Part shown: positions 9,735 through 18,199 of the stretch, piece by piece
How the letters are laid out: every line of letters starts with the position of its first letter
Position numbering within the stretch: position 1 is the stretch's first letter
NCBI GenBank assembly: GCA_003216155.1
Contig: QCJH01000005.1
Coordinates: forward strand, 22,607 to 86,606
DNA length: 64,000 bases
DNA from: Prochlorococcus sp. AG-409-A19
GTDB taxonomy: Bacteria; Cyanobacteriota; Cyanobacteriia; PCC-6307; Cyanobiaceae
Direction: 5' to 3'
Position numbers and translations under genes: made by a program
Notes under the pieces: generated by a model
What the model was told of the DNA's origin: nothing
Databases searched by the model: none
The model's input: only the letters and a program-made list of their open reading frames with translations

Positions 9735-10973
9735 GTGGCCTTTAAGAGCATTTCTCATTTAGAGGCTTGGGTGCCGCGTGGATTGGTGGTTGCACCGTCG
9801 GAAGTCGTTAATGCAAAAGTTTCAGCAGAGGGTCTTTTACCTCTACGCATCGAGTTTTCGCATGGACTTATTTCAAGAATTGAGCCTATAAATAAAAATG
9901 GTTCATTGCCAAAGCATTTGCTTCTTCCGAGATTTGTTGAGCCTCATGCGCATCTAGATAAGGCTTTTACCTGGACTGCTGTGCCTAATCTAAAAGGGAC
10001 TTATGAAGAAGCACTTGCTGCGAATTTAAATGAGCATCAAAGTCGCACCAGTCTTTTAGTTTCTGAAAGGGCAGAGCTTTCTTTGCAGCGTGCTCTAAGT
10101 AATGGGGTCAGGGCCCTTAGAAGTCATGTCGATTGTCTTTGGCCTGATTCAGCTCAAAGTTGGGAGCTTTTAAAAGATTTAAAGCGTGGTTGGCGAGAAA
10201 AGATTGATTTGCAGTGGGTAGCTTTAGCCCCGGTCGAGTATTGGAGTTCATCGGAAGGAAATCATTTAGCTCGTCGATTGGCGAATTTTGGCGGTTTATT
10301 GGGTGGAGTCCTTGTCCCATCATTAATTAGCGAGTTGACTTGTGATCATTTAAAGACAATGATTGAGATGGCTAATAATTTAGGTTGTGGCATTGATATT
10401 CATATTGATGAATCAGATAAACATCCTGCTCATTGTTTGAAGCAATTATTAAGTGTGTTGGATAGTATGACTTTGTCTGTGCCAATTACATGTAGTCATT
10501 TAAGTAGTTTAGGATTGCTCCCTTCAGAACGTATTCGCTATTTTGCTCATAAAATAGCTAGCCATAGATTAAGCGTAGTTGCTTTGCCATTAACAAATGG
10601 TTGGTTGTTAGGCCGAAGGAATAGAAAGACTCCAGTAATGAGACCTTTGGCTCCTATAAAACAATTACAGCAAGCTGGTGTGAATGTTGCTGTTGGTGGT
10701 GACAATGTTCAAGACGCATGGTTTCCTGCAGGTAATTTTGATCCTTTAGCGCTAATGGCTATATGTTTGCCATTAGCGCAGTTGGCACCTTGGGAGAGGC
10801 TTGGATTGGCACCATTTACTACAGCTGCAGCTCGACTGATGGATCTTTCATGGGACGGTACTTTAAATCTTCAGAGTCCAGCAGATATAGTTCTTTTGGA
10901 GGCGAAGAGTTGGGCTGAAGCTCTTGCAAGTCCTCCTAGTCGTAAGGTGATGATCAGAGGTGAGTGGATTTGA
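9735..10973 (+). CDS. Amidohydrolase, cytosine deaminase (CodA)-like
   Basis: The 412-residue protein begins at GTG and belongs to the metal-dependent amidohydrolase superfamily. The first metal site is EPHAHLDKAF, and the CodA-type segments HIHIDES (with two more His), CSHLSS and VGGDNVQDAW follow in the usual order, with a C-terminal segment SPADIVLLEA typical of the composite beta-sandwich. CodA-family enzymes deaminate cytosine, isoguanine or related heterocycles; the true substrate cannot be read from sequence. The neighbour 41 bases downstream is an FAD-linked oxidoreductase on the same strand. Confidence 0.8.
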   Translation: MAFKSISHLEAWVPRGLVVAPSEVVNAKVSAEGLLPLRIEFSHGLISRIEPINKNGSLPKHLLLPRFVEPHAHLDKAFTWTAVPNLKGTYEEALAANLNEHQSRTSLLVSERAELSLQRALSNGVRALRSHVDCLWPDSAQSWELLKDLKRGWREKIDLQWVALAPVEYWSSSEGNHLARRLANFGGLLGGVLVPSLISELTCDHLKTMIEMANNLGCGIDIHIDESDKHPAHCLKQLLSVLDSMTLSVPITCSHLSSLGLLPSERIRYFAHKIASHRLSVVALPLTNGWLLGRRNRKTPVMRPLAPIKQLQQAGVNVAVGGDNVQDAWFPAGNFDPLALMAICLPLAQLAPWERLGLAPFTTAAARLMDLSWDGTLNLQSPADIVLLEAKSWAEALASPPSRKVMIRGEWI

Positions 10974-11014
10974 TAAGAGGTATTTTGTTTTGATAATTAG
11001 ACAAATTCTTTTTG

Positions 11015-12361
11015 ATGATGACTAAAATTAAGCATATAGATCCATTAGTAGCAGAGCTGTCTTCAGTTAATGCTTTGGATGTAATCGAGAAGACTTCTGA
11101 TAGAGAGCGTTTTTCTCGTGATTTTTTTAATTACTCACCTATCCTTAGTGAGAAACTAAAAGCTTGTTGCGCTGATGTCGTAGTAAGACCTTATTCCGTA
11201 GAAGCTGTTATTTCTGTTGTCTCTTTATGTAGAAGATATGGAACTCCTTTGACATTAAGGGGTGCTGGAACTGGCAATTACGGTCAATGTGTTCCTCTAA
11301 TTGGTGGGGTAGTAATGATTATGAGCTCGCTTTCTAGAATTAGGAATTTCAATCCTAATGGAGGTGAAGTCACGGTTGAGGCAGGATGTTTGCTTGGAGA
11401 TTTAGAGAAACAATTAGTTAGTAAAGGGCGACAGTTGCGATTAACTCCGAGTACTTGGAGGAGTGCTTCTGTGGGTGGATTTGTGGCTGGAGGTTCTGGA
11501 GGGATAGGCTCTGTTCGTTGGGGGTTCCTAAGAGATCCTGGGCACCTTCTGGATCTTGAAATTGTTACTGCAGAGGATCCTCCTCAAAAATTGAAGCTTG
11601 ATGGCAATGCTTCTGAGGCTCTTAATCATGCATATGGAACTAATGGAATTATTACAGCGCTAACTATTGCTACTGCGCCGTTTGTGAATTGGCAAGAAAT
11701 AACAATTGATTGTGCAGATTGGTCTCAAGCAGTTTTGCTTTTAAAGCAATGCGCAGAGTCAGCTATTGATTTGCATTTGTGTAGTTTGTTGGAAGATCAG
11801 ATAGTTAATAATTTGCCTAATTGGTCAGGTGAGTATTTCGGTGGACATCGATTGTTGATTTTGGCAGCTTCAGACGGTCTTAGTACTTTGGAGAGACTTG
11901 CTTCTTCTATTGGGGCAAATTTCAACCACCTTGGTCCTGAGAAGCTAGGAGATGGGAACGGCTTAAGAGAACTTACATGGAATCACACAACACTTCATAT
12001 GCGTGCGGTTGATTCTTCTTGGACTTATTTGCAGATGGTTCTCCCTCATCCTGAGTTGAAGGCGATGGAAGAACTTAAAAGTAAATGGGGTGATGATTTG
12101 TTATGGCATTTAGAGTCGGTGCGGCAAAAAGGTTCTCAATGCGTGGCAGCTTTGCCAATTGTTCGTTGGAGAGGGGGTGAGTCTCTCAATAAGTTAATGA
12201 ATCATTGTCGAGAGATTGGTGCGATCTTGTTCAATCCTCATGTCATTACTGTTGAAGAAGGAGGCCTTGGAGTTGTAGATAGCGACCAAGTGGAAGCTAA
12301 GCAAAGGTTTGATCCTTTAGGAATTTTGAACCCTGGGAAACTTAAAGGTTGGGTTTCGTGA
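11015..12361 (+). CDS. FAD-binding oxidoreductase (FAD_binding_4, GlcD-like)
   Basis: The protein, about 448 residues, has a PCMH-type FAD-binding domain near the N-terminus: LTLRGAGTGNYGQ, the segment VEAGCLLGDLEKQL, and a glycine-rich stretch VGGFVAGGSGGIGSVRWG. The C-terminal end FDPLGILNPGKL is the usual closing motif of the glycolate-oxidase/D-lactate-dehydrogenase group. The substrate is unknown. Candidate starts are TTG 11012, ATG 11015 or ATG 11018; no clear Shine-Dalgarno helps. It likely forms an operon with the amidohydrolase. Confidence 0.83.
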   Translation: MMTKIKHIDPLVAELSSVNALDVIEKTSDRERFSRDFFNYSPILSEKLKACCADVVVRPYSVEAVISVVSLCRRYGTPLTLRGAGTGNYGQCVPLIGGVVMIMSSLSRIRNFNPNGGEVTVEAGCLLGDLEKQLVSKGRQLRLTPSTWRSASVGGFVAGGSGGIGSVRWGFLRDPGHLLDLEIVTAEDPPQKLKLDGNASEALNHAYGTNGIITALTIATAPFVNWQEITIDCADWSQAVLLLKQCAESAIDLHLCSLLEDQIVNNLPNWSGEYFGGHRLLILAASDGLSTLERLASSIGANFNHLGPEKLGDGNGLRELTWNHTTLHMRAVDSSWTYLQMVLPHPELKAMEELKSKWGDDLLWHLESVRQKGSQCVAALPIVRWRGGESLNKLMNHCREIGAILFNPHVITVEEGGLGVVDSDQVEAKQRFDPLGILNPGKLKGWVS

Positions 12362-12366
12362 TTTGC

Positions 12367-12948
12367 TTAACATTCGAGGCTTTCTAAAGTACTAATGCCA
12401 GTGGTTGGATTAATACCTTCAGCTTCTCTGCAAAGCCTTGCCTGATCATCACTATCCAGAACTGCATTAGTGAAATCTGCGCCTTCAATATTTGCCCCTG
12501 CAAAGCTGCTTCCCATTGCGATCATGTTTGTTAAAACGGCATTACTAAGGTCTGTTTCTTGGAAGTTTGCTCTGTCTGCCAAAGTATCAGTAAGGTCTAC
12601 ACCTTGAAGGTTGGCTCCAAGAAAATCCACTCTGGTTAAAGTTGTACCGCTTAAGTCAGCCTCACTGAAATCAGCCTCTCTCGCTATTGCACCGGCAAAA
12701 GAAGTGTTTGAAAGGTTTTGCCCATGAAAGTCTCTTCCAGTTACATTTGTAAGAACATAATTGGGCTGTTCACCTGCTTCTTTTACTCCGTTAAAACTTT
12801 CTCTAAAACGTTCTTGTTGGATTGCACGCTCTTGGCCAAGGCTTTGCATGGCACTGTCTAAGGCTTGGGCAGGAGAAATAATCAGCATGCAGAGGATTAA
12901 ACCCAAAAGTGCCACTAGGCGTGGAGGTTTATTTGGATAGATTTTCAT
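12367..12948 (-). CDS. Secreted/lumenal pentapeptide-repeat protein
   Basis: The 193-residue protein starts with a signal peptide (basic MKIYPNKPPR, hydrophobic core to about residue 29, cleavage near AQA-LD). Residues about 58-170 hold A(D/N)LXX-type pentapeptide repeats such as ADFSEADLSGTTL and ANLQGVDLTD, which build a right-handed beta-helix. Such proteins are frequent in the cyanobacterial thylakoid lumen, but the function is unknown. A cysteine pair near the C-terminus (RLCREAEG, SLEC) might form a disulfide. It ends 5 bases from the convergent FAD oxidoreductase. Confidence 0.85.
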   Translation of the reverse strand: MKIYPNKPPRLVALLGLILCMLIISPAQALDSAMQSLGQERAIQQERFRESFNGVKEAGEQPNYVLTNVTGRDFHGQNLSNTSFAGAIAREADFSEADLSGTTLTRVDFLGANLQGVDLTDTLADRANFQETDLSNAVLTNMIAMGSSFAGANIEGADFTNAVLDSDDQARLCREAEGINPTTGISTLESLEC

Positions 12949-12967
12949 AGTGTGCTTGAAACTGCAT

Positions 12968-14209
12968 TCACTCTGCCTTGATTATCTGTCTTGAGAGCAG
13001 ATCACCAATCAGATATAGAGAACCTGCTACAACAGGAGGTGGTGTTGGCCATTTTTGCTTAGTGTTGAGTTCGGACAAAACCTGCTCAACACTATTGGCT
13101 TGAAAAAGTTGTTTTGAGAGTTCAGGGCATGCTTTTGATAGTTGGCTTTGGTTCCAGCTCTGGTGTTTAGGGATAGGAACAATCCATGCCTTGTCACCTT
13201 CTCCTAAAAATTGACGAAGCATTTCAGGTCCATCTTTTTGAGATTGTATCCCAAGAATAAACTCCAACTTTTCTGATATTTTTTTACATTGATGTAGCTC
13301 TTTTGAAAGAAGATTTGCAGCCAGAGGGTTATGTGCTCCATCTATAAGCAAAGGTAGTTTTCGCCAAGTTACGGATTGCAATCTTCCAGGCCAATGAGCG
13401 TGCTTAAACCCAAGCCTCATTTGAGTTTCAGTAATGTTCCAGCCTAAGGGTGTAATTGCTTCAAGTGCTGCTTTGGCTATAGCTGCATTTTGTCGTTGTA
13501 CCTCTCCACTTAGACCTAGTTGCCAGTCTTTTGTTAGAGGAGTCACCCATTTAATTTTGGTGCCTTGAGAGACTGCTCTTTCTTCTAGGATTTTTGTCAC
13601 TAAAGGATGTTGTTTTGCACTTATAACTTTTGCGCCTGTAGTTATAACAGCAGCTTTTTCTATTGCAATCTTTTCAAGAGTTCCGCCTAAGTGTTCGACA
13701 TGGTCAAGAGCAATGGGGCCTATGGCAATAACTGGCCGGTAAGGATGTGCTGTGGTGGCATCTAAACGACCTCCAAGCCCTACTTCTAAAACTAAAATTT
13801 CTACTTTCTTTTTTGCGAAGTAACTAAAGGCAGCTGCTATTAAAAGTTCGAAAGTTGTAAGTTTTTCAGACTTTGCGAATGGCTGAAGATACGTTAAAAG
13901 ATTTCGGAGCTCTTTTGGCGAAATCAAAGTTTCGTTGACTTTGATGCGTTCGCACCAGCTAATAAGATGAGGTGATGTAGTTACTCCTGCATGAATATTG
14001 GCAATTTTAAGGCTGTTTGAAATAAAGCTTGTTATTGATCCCTTCCCATTTGTTCCCGCAACTTGAATAGCAGGTATAGATTTACAGGGATTTCCTATTG
14101 CATTTAAGGCATTGGTTATTCGCTTTAGATCAAGATCCATCCTTCTAGTATTGAATTGAGGAATTAGGTCTTTGAATTCATTTGTATTTTCATATTTAGC
14201 TTCTTTCAT
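12968..14209 (-). CDS. folC: Folylpolyglutamate / dihydrofolate synthase FolC
   Basis: FolC adds glutamate to dihydropteroate and folates, using ATP. The 413-residue Mur-ligase-type protein has the P-loop VAGTNGKGSI, the ligand segment TSPHLISWCERI, the metal/ATP segment LEVGLGGRLDATT, LDHVEHLGGT, and the C-terminal domain segment LIDGAHNPLAA. Its ATG lies two bases downstream of the argD stop, so the two are probably co-transcribed. Confidence 0.93.
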   Translation of the reverse strand: MKEAKYENTNEFKDLIPQFNTRRMDLDLKRITNALNAIGNPCKSIPAIQVAGTNGKGSITSFISNSLKIANIHAGVTTSPHLISWCERIKVNETLISPKELRNLLTYLQPFAKSEKLTTFELLIAAAFSYFAKKKVEILVLEVGLGGRLDATTAHPYRPVIAIGPIALDHVEHLGGTLEKIAIEKAAVITTGAKVISAKQHPLVTKILEERAVSQGTKIKWVTPLTKDWQLGLSGEVQRQNAAIAKAALEAITPLGWNITETQMRLGFKHAHWPGRLQSVTWRKLPLLIDGAHNPLAANLLSKELHQCKKISEKLEFILGIQSQKDGPEMLRQFLGEGDKAWIVPIPKHQSWNQSQLSKACPELSKQLFQANSVEQVLSELNTKQKWPTPPPVVAGSLYLIGDLLSRQIIKAE

Positions 14210-14211
14210 TC

Positions 14212-15390
14212 TTAGAAGGTGTTCAATGTTGCCTCTAATCGTTTAAGTAATTCTTGGATCTCTTTGGAGTTGATTATTAATGGGGGTACTAGACGCACAA
14301 TCTTTTGACCAGCACCTACTACAAGAAGTTTTTGTTTGATTGCAGCTAGGCTTAATTCTTTTGAAGATAAAGTTGAATCATCTCTAATTACAAGACCTTG
14401 AAGTAGGCCCCAACCTCTAACTTCTTCAAGATGACGTGGAAATTTCTCTACTAATAATCTTAGGCCATTGTTTAGCTGAAGCCCTCTTTCTCGAGCATTT
14501 TCTAGTAAACCCATACGTTCAATTTCATTCGCAACTGTTAGTCCTGCTTTACATGCAAATGGATTTCCTCCAAAGGTACTTGCATGATCTCCTGGTTCGA
14601 AAACATCTACATGTTTTTTTGCTAATAGTGCGCCTATTGCATGACCTCCTCCTAAGCCTTTTGCAAGTGTAAATACATCAGGCTCAATACCTAGATTCTG
14701 GTATCCCCACCATTGACCACTTCGCCCCATTCCTGATTGGACCTCATCGAAAACTAGAAGAATCTGATATTCATTACATAGCTTTCTTACATGCTTGAAG
14801 AAATTCGAATCCCCTGGAATTACTCCACCTTCTCCTTGAATGGGCTCGATTAATACTCCGGCAATACTTGGTCCCTTATCTTCTAGTCGATTGATTAATT
14901 TTGAGAATTCAATTGGGTCGTTATATGGGAAGAACTCAAAGCCTTCTACTACTGGTTCGAAACCTTTATGATATTTAGGCTGACCAGTGGCGCTAATGGT
15001 GGCAAGTGTTCTCCCATGGAAGCTGGAATTTGCTGAAAGAATAAGTGGCTTATCAATTCCTTTTCTTTTATGGGCATATTTTCTACAGAGCTTAATTGCG
15101 GCTTCATTTGCTTCAGCGCCACTATTGCAAAAGAAAACGCTATCTGCACAACTCTTTCTCACTAGCCAGTTAGCCAATTCCTTTTGTTCTGGAATGTTGT
15201 AAAGGTTCGAGATGTGTTGAATTCTCTTTAACTGTTTTGTGAGTGAACGCTGAAGGACTTTGTTGCTATGTCCCAAGCTACAAGTGGCTATTCCTGCAAC
15301 TGCATCAAGGTAACGAAAACCCTTCGTATCCCAAACCCAGCAACCTTTTCCTCTAACTAATGTAAGAGGAAAACGTTGATAAGTCCCCAT
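14212..15390 (-). CDS. argD: Acetylornithine aminotransferase ArgD
   Basis: ArgD is the PLP-dependent class III transaminase of arginine synthesis, acting on N-acetylglutamate semialdehyde. Motifs include FFCNSGAEANEAAIKL, FHGRTLATISATGQ, the PLP Asp in LLVFDEVQSGMGRSG and the Schiff-base lysine in TLAKGLGGG. I place the start at ATG 15390 (MGTYQRFPLT), because the upstream in-frame stretch is the tRNA-Leu gene read as protein. The length is then 392 residues, normal for the family. folC follows two bases after the stop. Confidence 0.95.
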   Translation of the reverse strand: MGTYQRFPLTLVRGKGCWVWDTKGFRYLDAVAGIATCSLGHSNKVLQRSLTKQLKRIQHISNLYNIPEQKELANWLVRKSCADSVFFCNSGAEANEAAIKLCRKYAHKRKGIDKPLILSANSSFHGRTLATISATGQPKYHKGFEPVVEGFEFFPYNDPIEFSKLINRLEDKGPSIAGVLIEPIQGEGGVIPGDSNFFKHVRKLCNEYQILLVFDEVQSGMGRSGQWWGYQNLGIEPDVFTLAKGLGGGHAIGALLAKKHVDVFEPGDHASTFGGNPFACKAGLTVANEIERMGLLENARERGLQLNNGLRLLVEKFPRHLEEVRGWGLLQGLVIRDDSTLSSKELSLAAIKQKLLVVGAGQKIVRLVPPLIINSKEIQELLKRLEATLNTF

Positions 15391-15398
15391 TATTGAAG

Positions 15399-15480
15399 TG
15401 GGAGCGGTGGGACTTGAACCCACATGCCCGAAGGCGCTCGATTTTGAGTCGAGTCCGTCTACCAATTCCGGCACGCTCCC
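15399..15480 (-). tRNA. tRNA-Leu (anticodon CAA)
   Basis: The minus strand starts GGGAGCG and ends CGCTCCC plus discriminator A. The anticodon loop CTCAAAA gives CAA, the stem is CTCGA/TCGAG, and there is a long variable arm, as expected for class II tRNA-Leu. The 3' end is 8 bases upstream of the argD ATG, so tRNA and argD may share a transcript. Confidence 0.96.
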
Positions 15481-15507
15481 TTAATGGGAGTTTATGTGAG
15501 AGACGGA

Positions 15508-16806
15508 TTAGTTTTGTTTTCTTCTGATATGAGTACCAACACAATTCAACTTTGTTTCGATTGATGCATATCCTCGATCTAGGTGGTTAAGACCTTCGAT
15601 TTTGCTTGTTCCCTTGGCTGCAAGGCCCGCTAAAACCATTGCGGCAGCAGCTCTTAGGTCAGAACCAAATACTGGGGCTGCACTGAGTTGTGCGACTCCT
15701 TCAATAACGGCTGTATTGCCCTGAGTCCTTATTGATGCGCCCATTCTCTGTAGTTCTGCTACATGTGACATTCGATTTTCGTAGATTTTCTCAGTGATGA
15801 CACTGGTACCTTTCGCAGTGGTAAGTAATGCCATAAAGGGTGCTTGTAAATCTGTTGGGAAACCTGGAAATGGCTGAGTAGTTATATCAATGCCTTTTAT
15901 TTCACCAGGAATAATTGTTATTCCATTATTTTCTATTTCTAGAGAGCATCCACAGTCTTTTAATTTTTGCAGAACTGCACTCAGGTGTTCTGGTATCACA
16001 GGTTCTATTCGAAGTTTAGACCTTGTAATTGCTGCTGCTATAAGGAAGGTTCCTGCTTCTATTCGGTCAGGGATGACCGTGTAATCACATCCGTGTAGTT
16101 TCTCGACCCCTTCAACGGTGATAGTTGCTCCACCTGCACCTCTCACTTTGCCACCCATTAAATTGAGCATATTTGCAAGATCTTGAACTTCAGGCTCTTG
16201 AGCGGAATTCTCAATAGTGGTCGTGCCTTCTGCCAAAACAGCAGCCATGAGGAGAGTCTCAGTTGCGCCGACACTTGGACAATCCAAAACAACAGAGGAG
16301 CCTTTTAAGCGACGTGAATTTCCAGGTAAAGAAGCAGTTACTACTCCATGCTCAACCTGAACTATTGCTCCAAGAGCCTTTAGACCTCGAATATGTTCGA
16401 CCACTGGACGTGCGCCAATTCTGCATCCACCAGGTAAAGGTATCTTTGCTCGTCCTAAGCGTCCTAGTAAAGGACCTATGCAAAAAAAACTTGCCCTAAG
16501 GCCATTTACAAGTTCATAAGGAGGCTCTGAACGAGACAAATCATTTGCTTGTAATTCGATGAAGTCCAAACTTCTATTTACTTTTAAGCCCAGACTCATC
16601 AAAATCTTTGCCATTCCTCCAATATCGGTAAGCTCGGGAACGTTATGTATTCTTAAAGGCTCTTTAGTAAGAAGAGCCGCTGTCATAAGAACTAATGCGG
16701 AATTTTTAGCTCCGCTTACTCTGATTTTCCCTGATAAGGAACACTTGCCTTGTACCTCAAGATGCGGGCTCAAAATCCCTTCAGAGATTGTGGCCGCACT
16801 TTGCAT
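15508..16806 (-). CDS. murA: UDP-N-acetylglucosamine 1-carboxyvinyltransferase MurA
   Basis: MurA transfers enolpyruvate from PEP to UDP-GlcNAc, the first committed step of peptidoglycan synthesis. The 432-residue protein has the N-terminal [12 protein letters not shown], the active-site cysteine loop [13 protein letters not shown], the segment [20 protein letters not shown] and the C-terminal [10 protein letters not shown]. Length is typical. The cysteine (fosfomycin-sensitive form) is present. Confidence 0.96.
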   Translation of the reverse strand: MQSAATISEGILSPHLEVQGKCSLSGKIRVSGAKNSALVLMTAALLTKEPLRIHNVPELTDIGGMAKILMSLGLKVNRSLDFIELQANDLSRSEPPYELVNGLRASFFCIGPLLGRLGRAKIPLPGGCRIGARPVVEHIRGLKALGAIVQVEHGVVTASLPGNSRRLKGSSVVLDCPSVGATETLLMAAVLAEGTTTIENSAQEPEVQDLANMLNLMGGKVRGAGGATITVEGVEKLHGCDYTVIPDRIEAGTFLIAAAITRSKLRIEPVIPEHLSAVLQKLKDCGCSLEIENNGITIIPGEIKGIDITTQPFPGFPTDLQAPFMALLTTAKGTSVITEKIYENRMSHVAELQRMGASIRTQGNTAVIEGVAQLSAAPVFGSDLRAAAAMVLAGLAAKGTSKIEGLNHLDRGYASIETKLNCVGTHIRRKQN

Positions 16807-16961
16807 GCTCGATTACTTCATTATTGAAGCCATATTGACAAGTCTTGCTAAATGCGTCTAGACGTCCGGCGTTTAAACTGGAATCAATGCGATTGTTTTT
16901 AAAGAAAAAAGCAGTCATATAATGATTAATGTCATATTTGTCGCATGCACGACAAATGCTG

Positions 16962-17045
16962 GCGGATGTGGCGGAATTGGTAGACGCGCTAGTTTCAGGT
17001 ACTAGTGGCAGTAATGTCATGGGAGTTCAAGTCTCCCCATCCGCA
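16962..17045 (+). tRNA. tRNA-Leu (anticodon CAG)
   Basis: The acceptor GCGGATG pairs with CATCCGC, followed by A73. The anticodon loop TTCAGGT gives CAG with stem CTAGT/ACTAG. The D-arm GGCGGAATTGGTAGACGC and the long variable arm are those of tRNA-Leu. CCA is not encoded. Confidence 0.96.
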
Positions 17046-17082
17046 TTATCTTGATAAGGTTAAATTCTTTAAGATTAACGGA

Positions 17083-17331
17083 ATGATTCTACTGAAAATC
17101 TCAAATGCTTCTGAGGTAGTTGCTTCAAAGCTGGGAAAATTTATTGAAAGCCTTACTCCAGATGGGATAGATCACTCAACTGTTGAAGATTTTGTTGTTA
17201 AGGAAATGATTCAGAACCTTTCTTCTGAGGGCTTAAAGGGTGAAGTTGCTGTGATTAATGGAATGGATATCGATGGAGAAAATTTATTGCTCAAAGAAGG
17301 TTTAAAGATTAGGAAGAATCAAGAGTTCTGA
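17083..17331 (+). CDS. Conserved small hypothetical protein (82 aa)
   Basis: The ATG at 17083 opens an 82-residue acidic, soluble protein beginning MILLKISNASEVVASKLG. An upstream in-frame extension would run into tRNA-Leu and is rejected. Helical heptad-like stretches and no membrane segment are visible. I do not recognise a domain. The stop (TGA at 17329-17331) overlaps a GAGG that may serve as the ribosome binding site of the following methyltransferase gene. Confidence 0.7.
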   Translation: MILLKISNASEVVASKLGKFIESLTPDGIDHSTVEDFVVKEMIQNLSSEGLKGEVAVINGMDIDGENLLLKEGLKIRKNQEF

Positions 17332-17341
17332 GGTTAGGTAT

Positions 17342-18199
17342 ATTTTCTACAATTCTCCGATATTTATATCAAGTCGTCGTAACCCTTTAGTGCGTCGACT
17401 AAGGTATTTGTCAACTCGTGAAGGTCGAGAAAGAGAGTCATTGCTATTGCTTGAAGGGACAAAGTTGTTAACTGAGTTGCTATTAACTTCCGAAAAACCT
17501 GAATCAATTATTGCTACTACTAGTTGGCTTGAATCACATTCAGAACTTATAAACTCTATACCTAATAAAACTTTGATTTATGAGGTTACTCCTGAGGTAT
17601 TAAAGGCATCATTAACAACTGTTAGCCCAGATGGTGTTGCCTCTCTAATCTCTTTAAATGTGCTGCCAAAGAGTAATGAGAATTCAAATTTCATTTTGGC
17701 TTTAGATCGATTGCAGGACCCTGGAAATCTTGGGAGTTTGCTACGTACTGCATTGGCTGCTGAGGTGGATGATATTTGGCTGGGATCTGGGGTTGATCCT
17801 TTGGGTCAGAAAGTACTCAGAGCATCATCGGGTGCCGTTTTTCATCTTCCTTATATGCGCCTTGGTCCATCAGAAAAGGAAGGGGTTGAGCAAATGGCGG
17901 CGAAATTAAGGTTTGCTTCTTCTAAAGGTTTTCAAGTAGTAGGCACTTTTGTCCCTAAGTCTTCCGCTAACTTTTCTCTGATTCCATATTGGGAGCTTGA
18001 TTGGACCAAGCAAACTGTTTTAGTTCTTGGCAATGAAGGTTCAGGTTTACATATAAGTCTTCAGCAGTGTTGTACACATAGCGTTACTCTGCCCCATAGC
18101 TCCTTGGTGGACTCTCTGAATGTGGCAGCAGCTGCTGTTCCTCTGCTATTGGAGCGGAGAAGGGCCAAAATGATTTTTACTTCGCAGCAACAAGGGTGA
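17342..18199 (+). CDS. SpoU/TrmH-family RNA 2'-O-methyltransferase, non-AUG start likely
   Basis: The protein is a SPOUT-class methylase. It has an N-terminal substrate-binding domain (EGTKLLTELL), then the knot motifs LDRLQDPGNLGSLLRTA, VLVLGNEGSG and VTLPHSSLVDSLNVAAAA, which are SpoU motifs 1, 2 and 3. The first GTG is at 17390, but the codons before it read ISSRRNPLV, a family-typical N-terminus, with no ATG/GTG/TTG upstream. An ATT at 17342 sits 8 bases after GAGG and is my preferred start; ATA at 17366 is another option. The 3' end overlaps lpdA (GTGA). Confidence 0.85.
   Translation: MFYNSPIFISSRRNPLVRRLRYLSTREGRERESLLLLEGTKLLTELLLTSEKPESIIATTSWLESHSELINSIPNKTLIYEVTPEVLKASLTTVSPDGVASLISLNVLPKSNENSNFILALDRLQDPGNLGSLLRTALAAEVDDIWLGSGVDPLGQKVLRASSGAVFHLPYMRLGPSEKEGVEQMAAKLRFASSKGFQVVGTFVPKSSANFSLIPYWELDWTKQTVLVLGNEGSGLHISLQQCCTHSVTLPHSSLVDSLNVAAAAVPLLLERRRAKMIFTSQQQG

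Noticed and set aside
15391..15474. In-frame N-terminal extension of argD (MPELVDGLDS...)
   Set aside because: It is the tRNA-Leu(CAA) gene read as protein; the family start is at 15390.
17005..17082. In-frame extension of the 82-residue gene
   Set aside because: It runs into the 3' half of tRNA-Leu(CAG).
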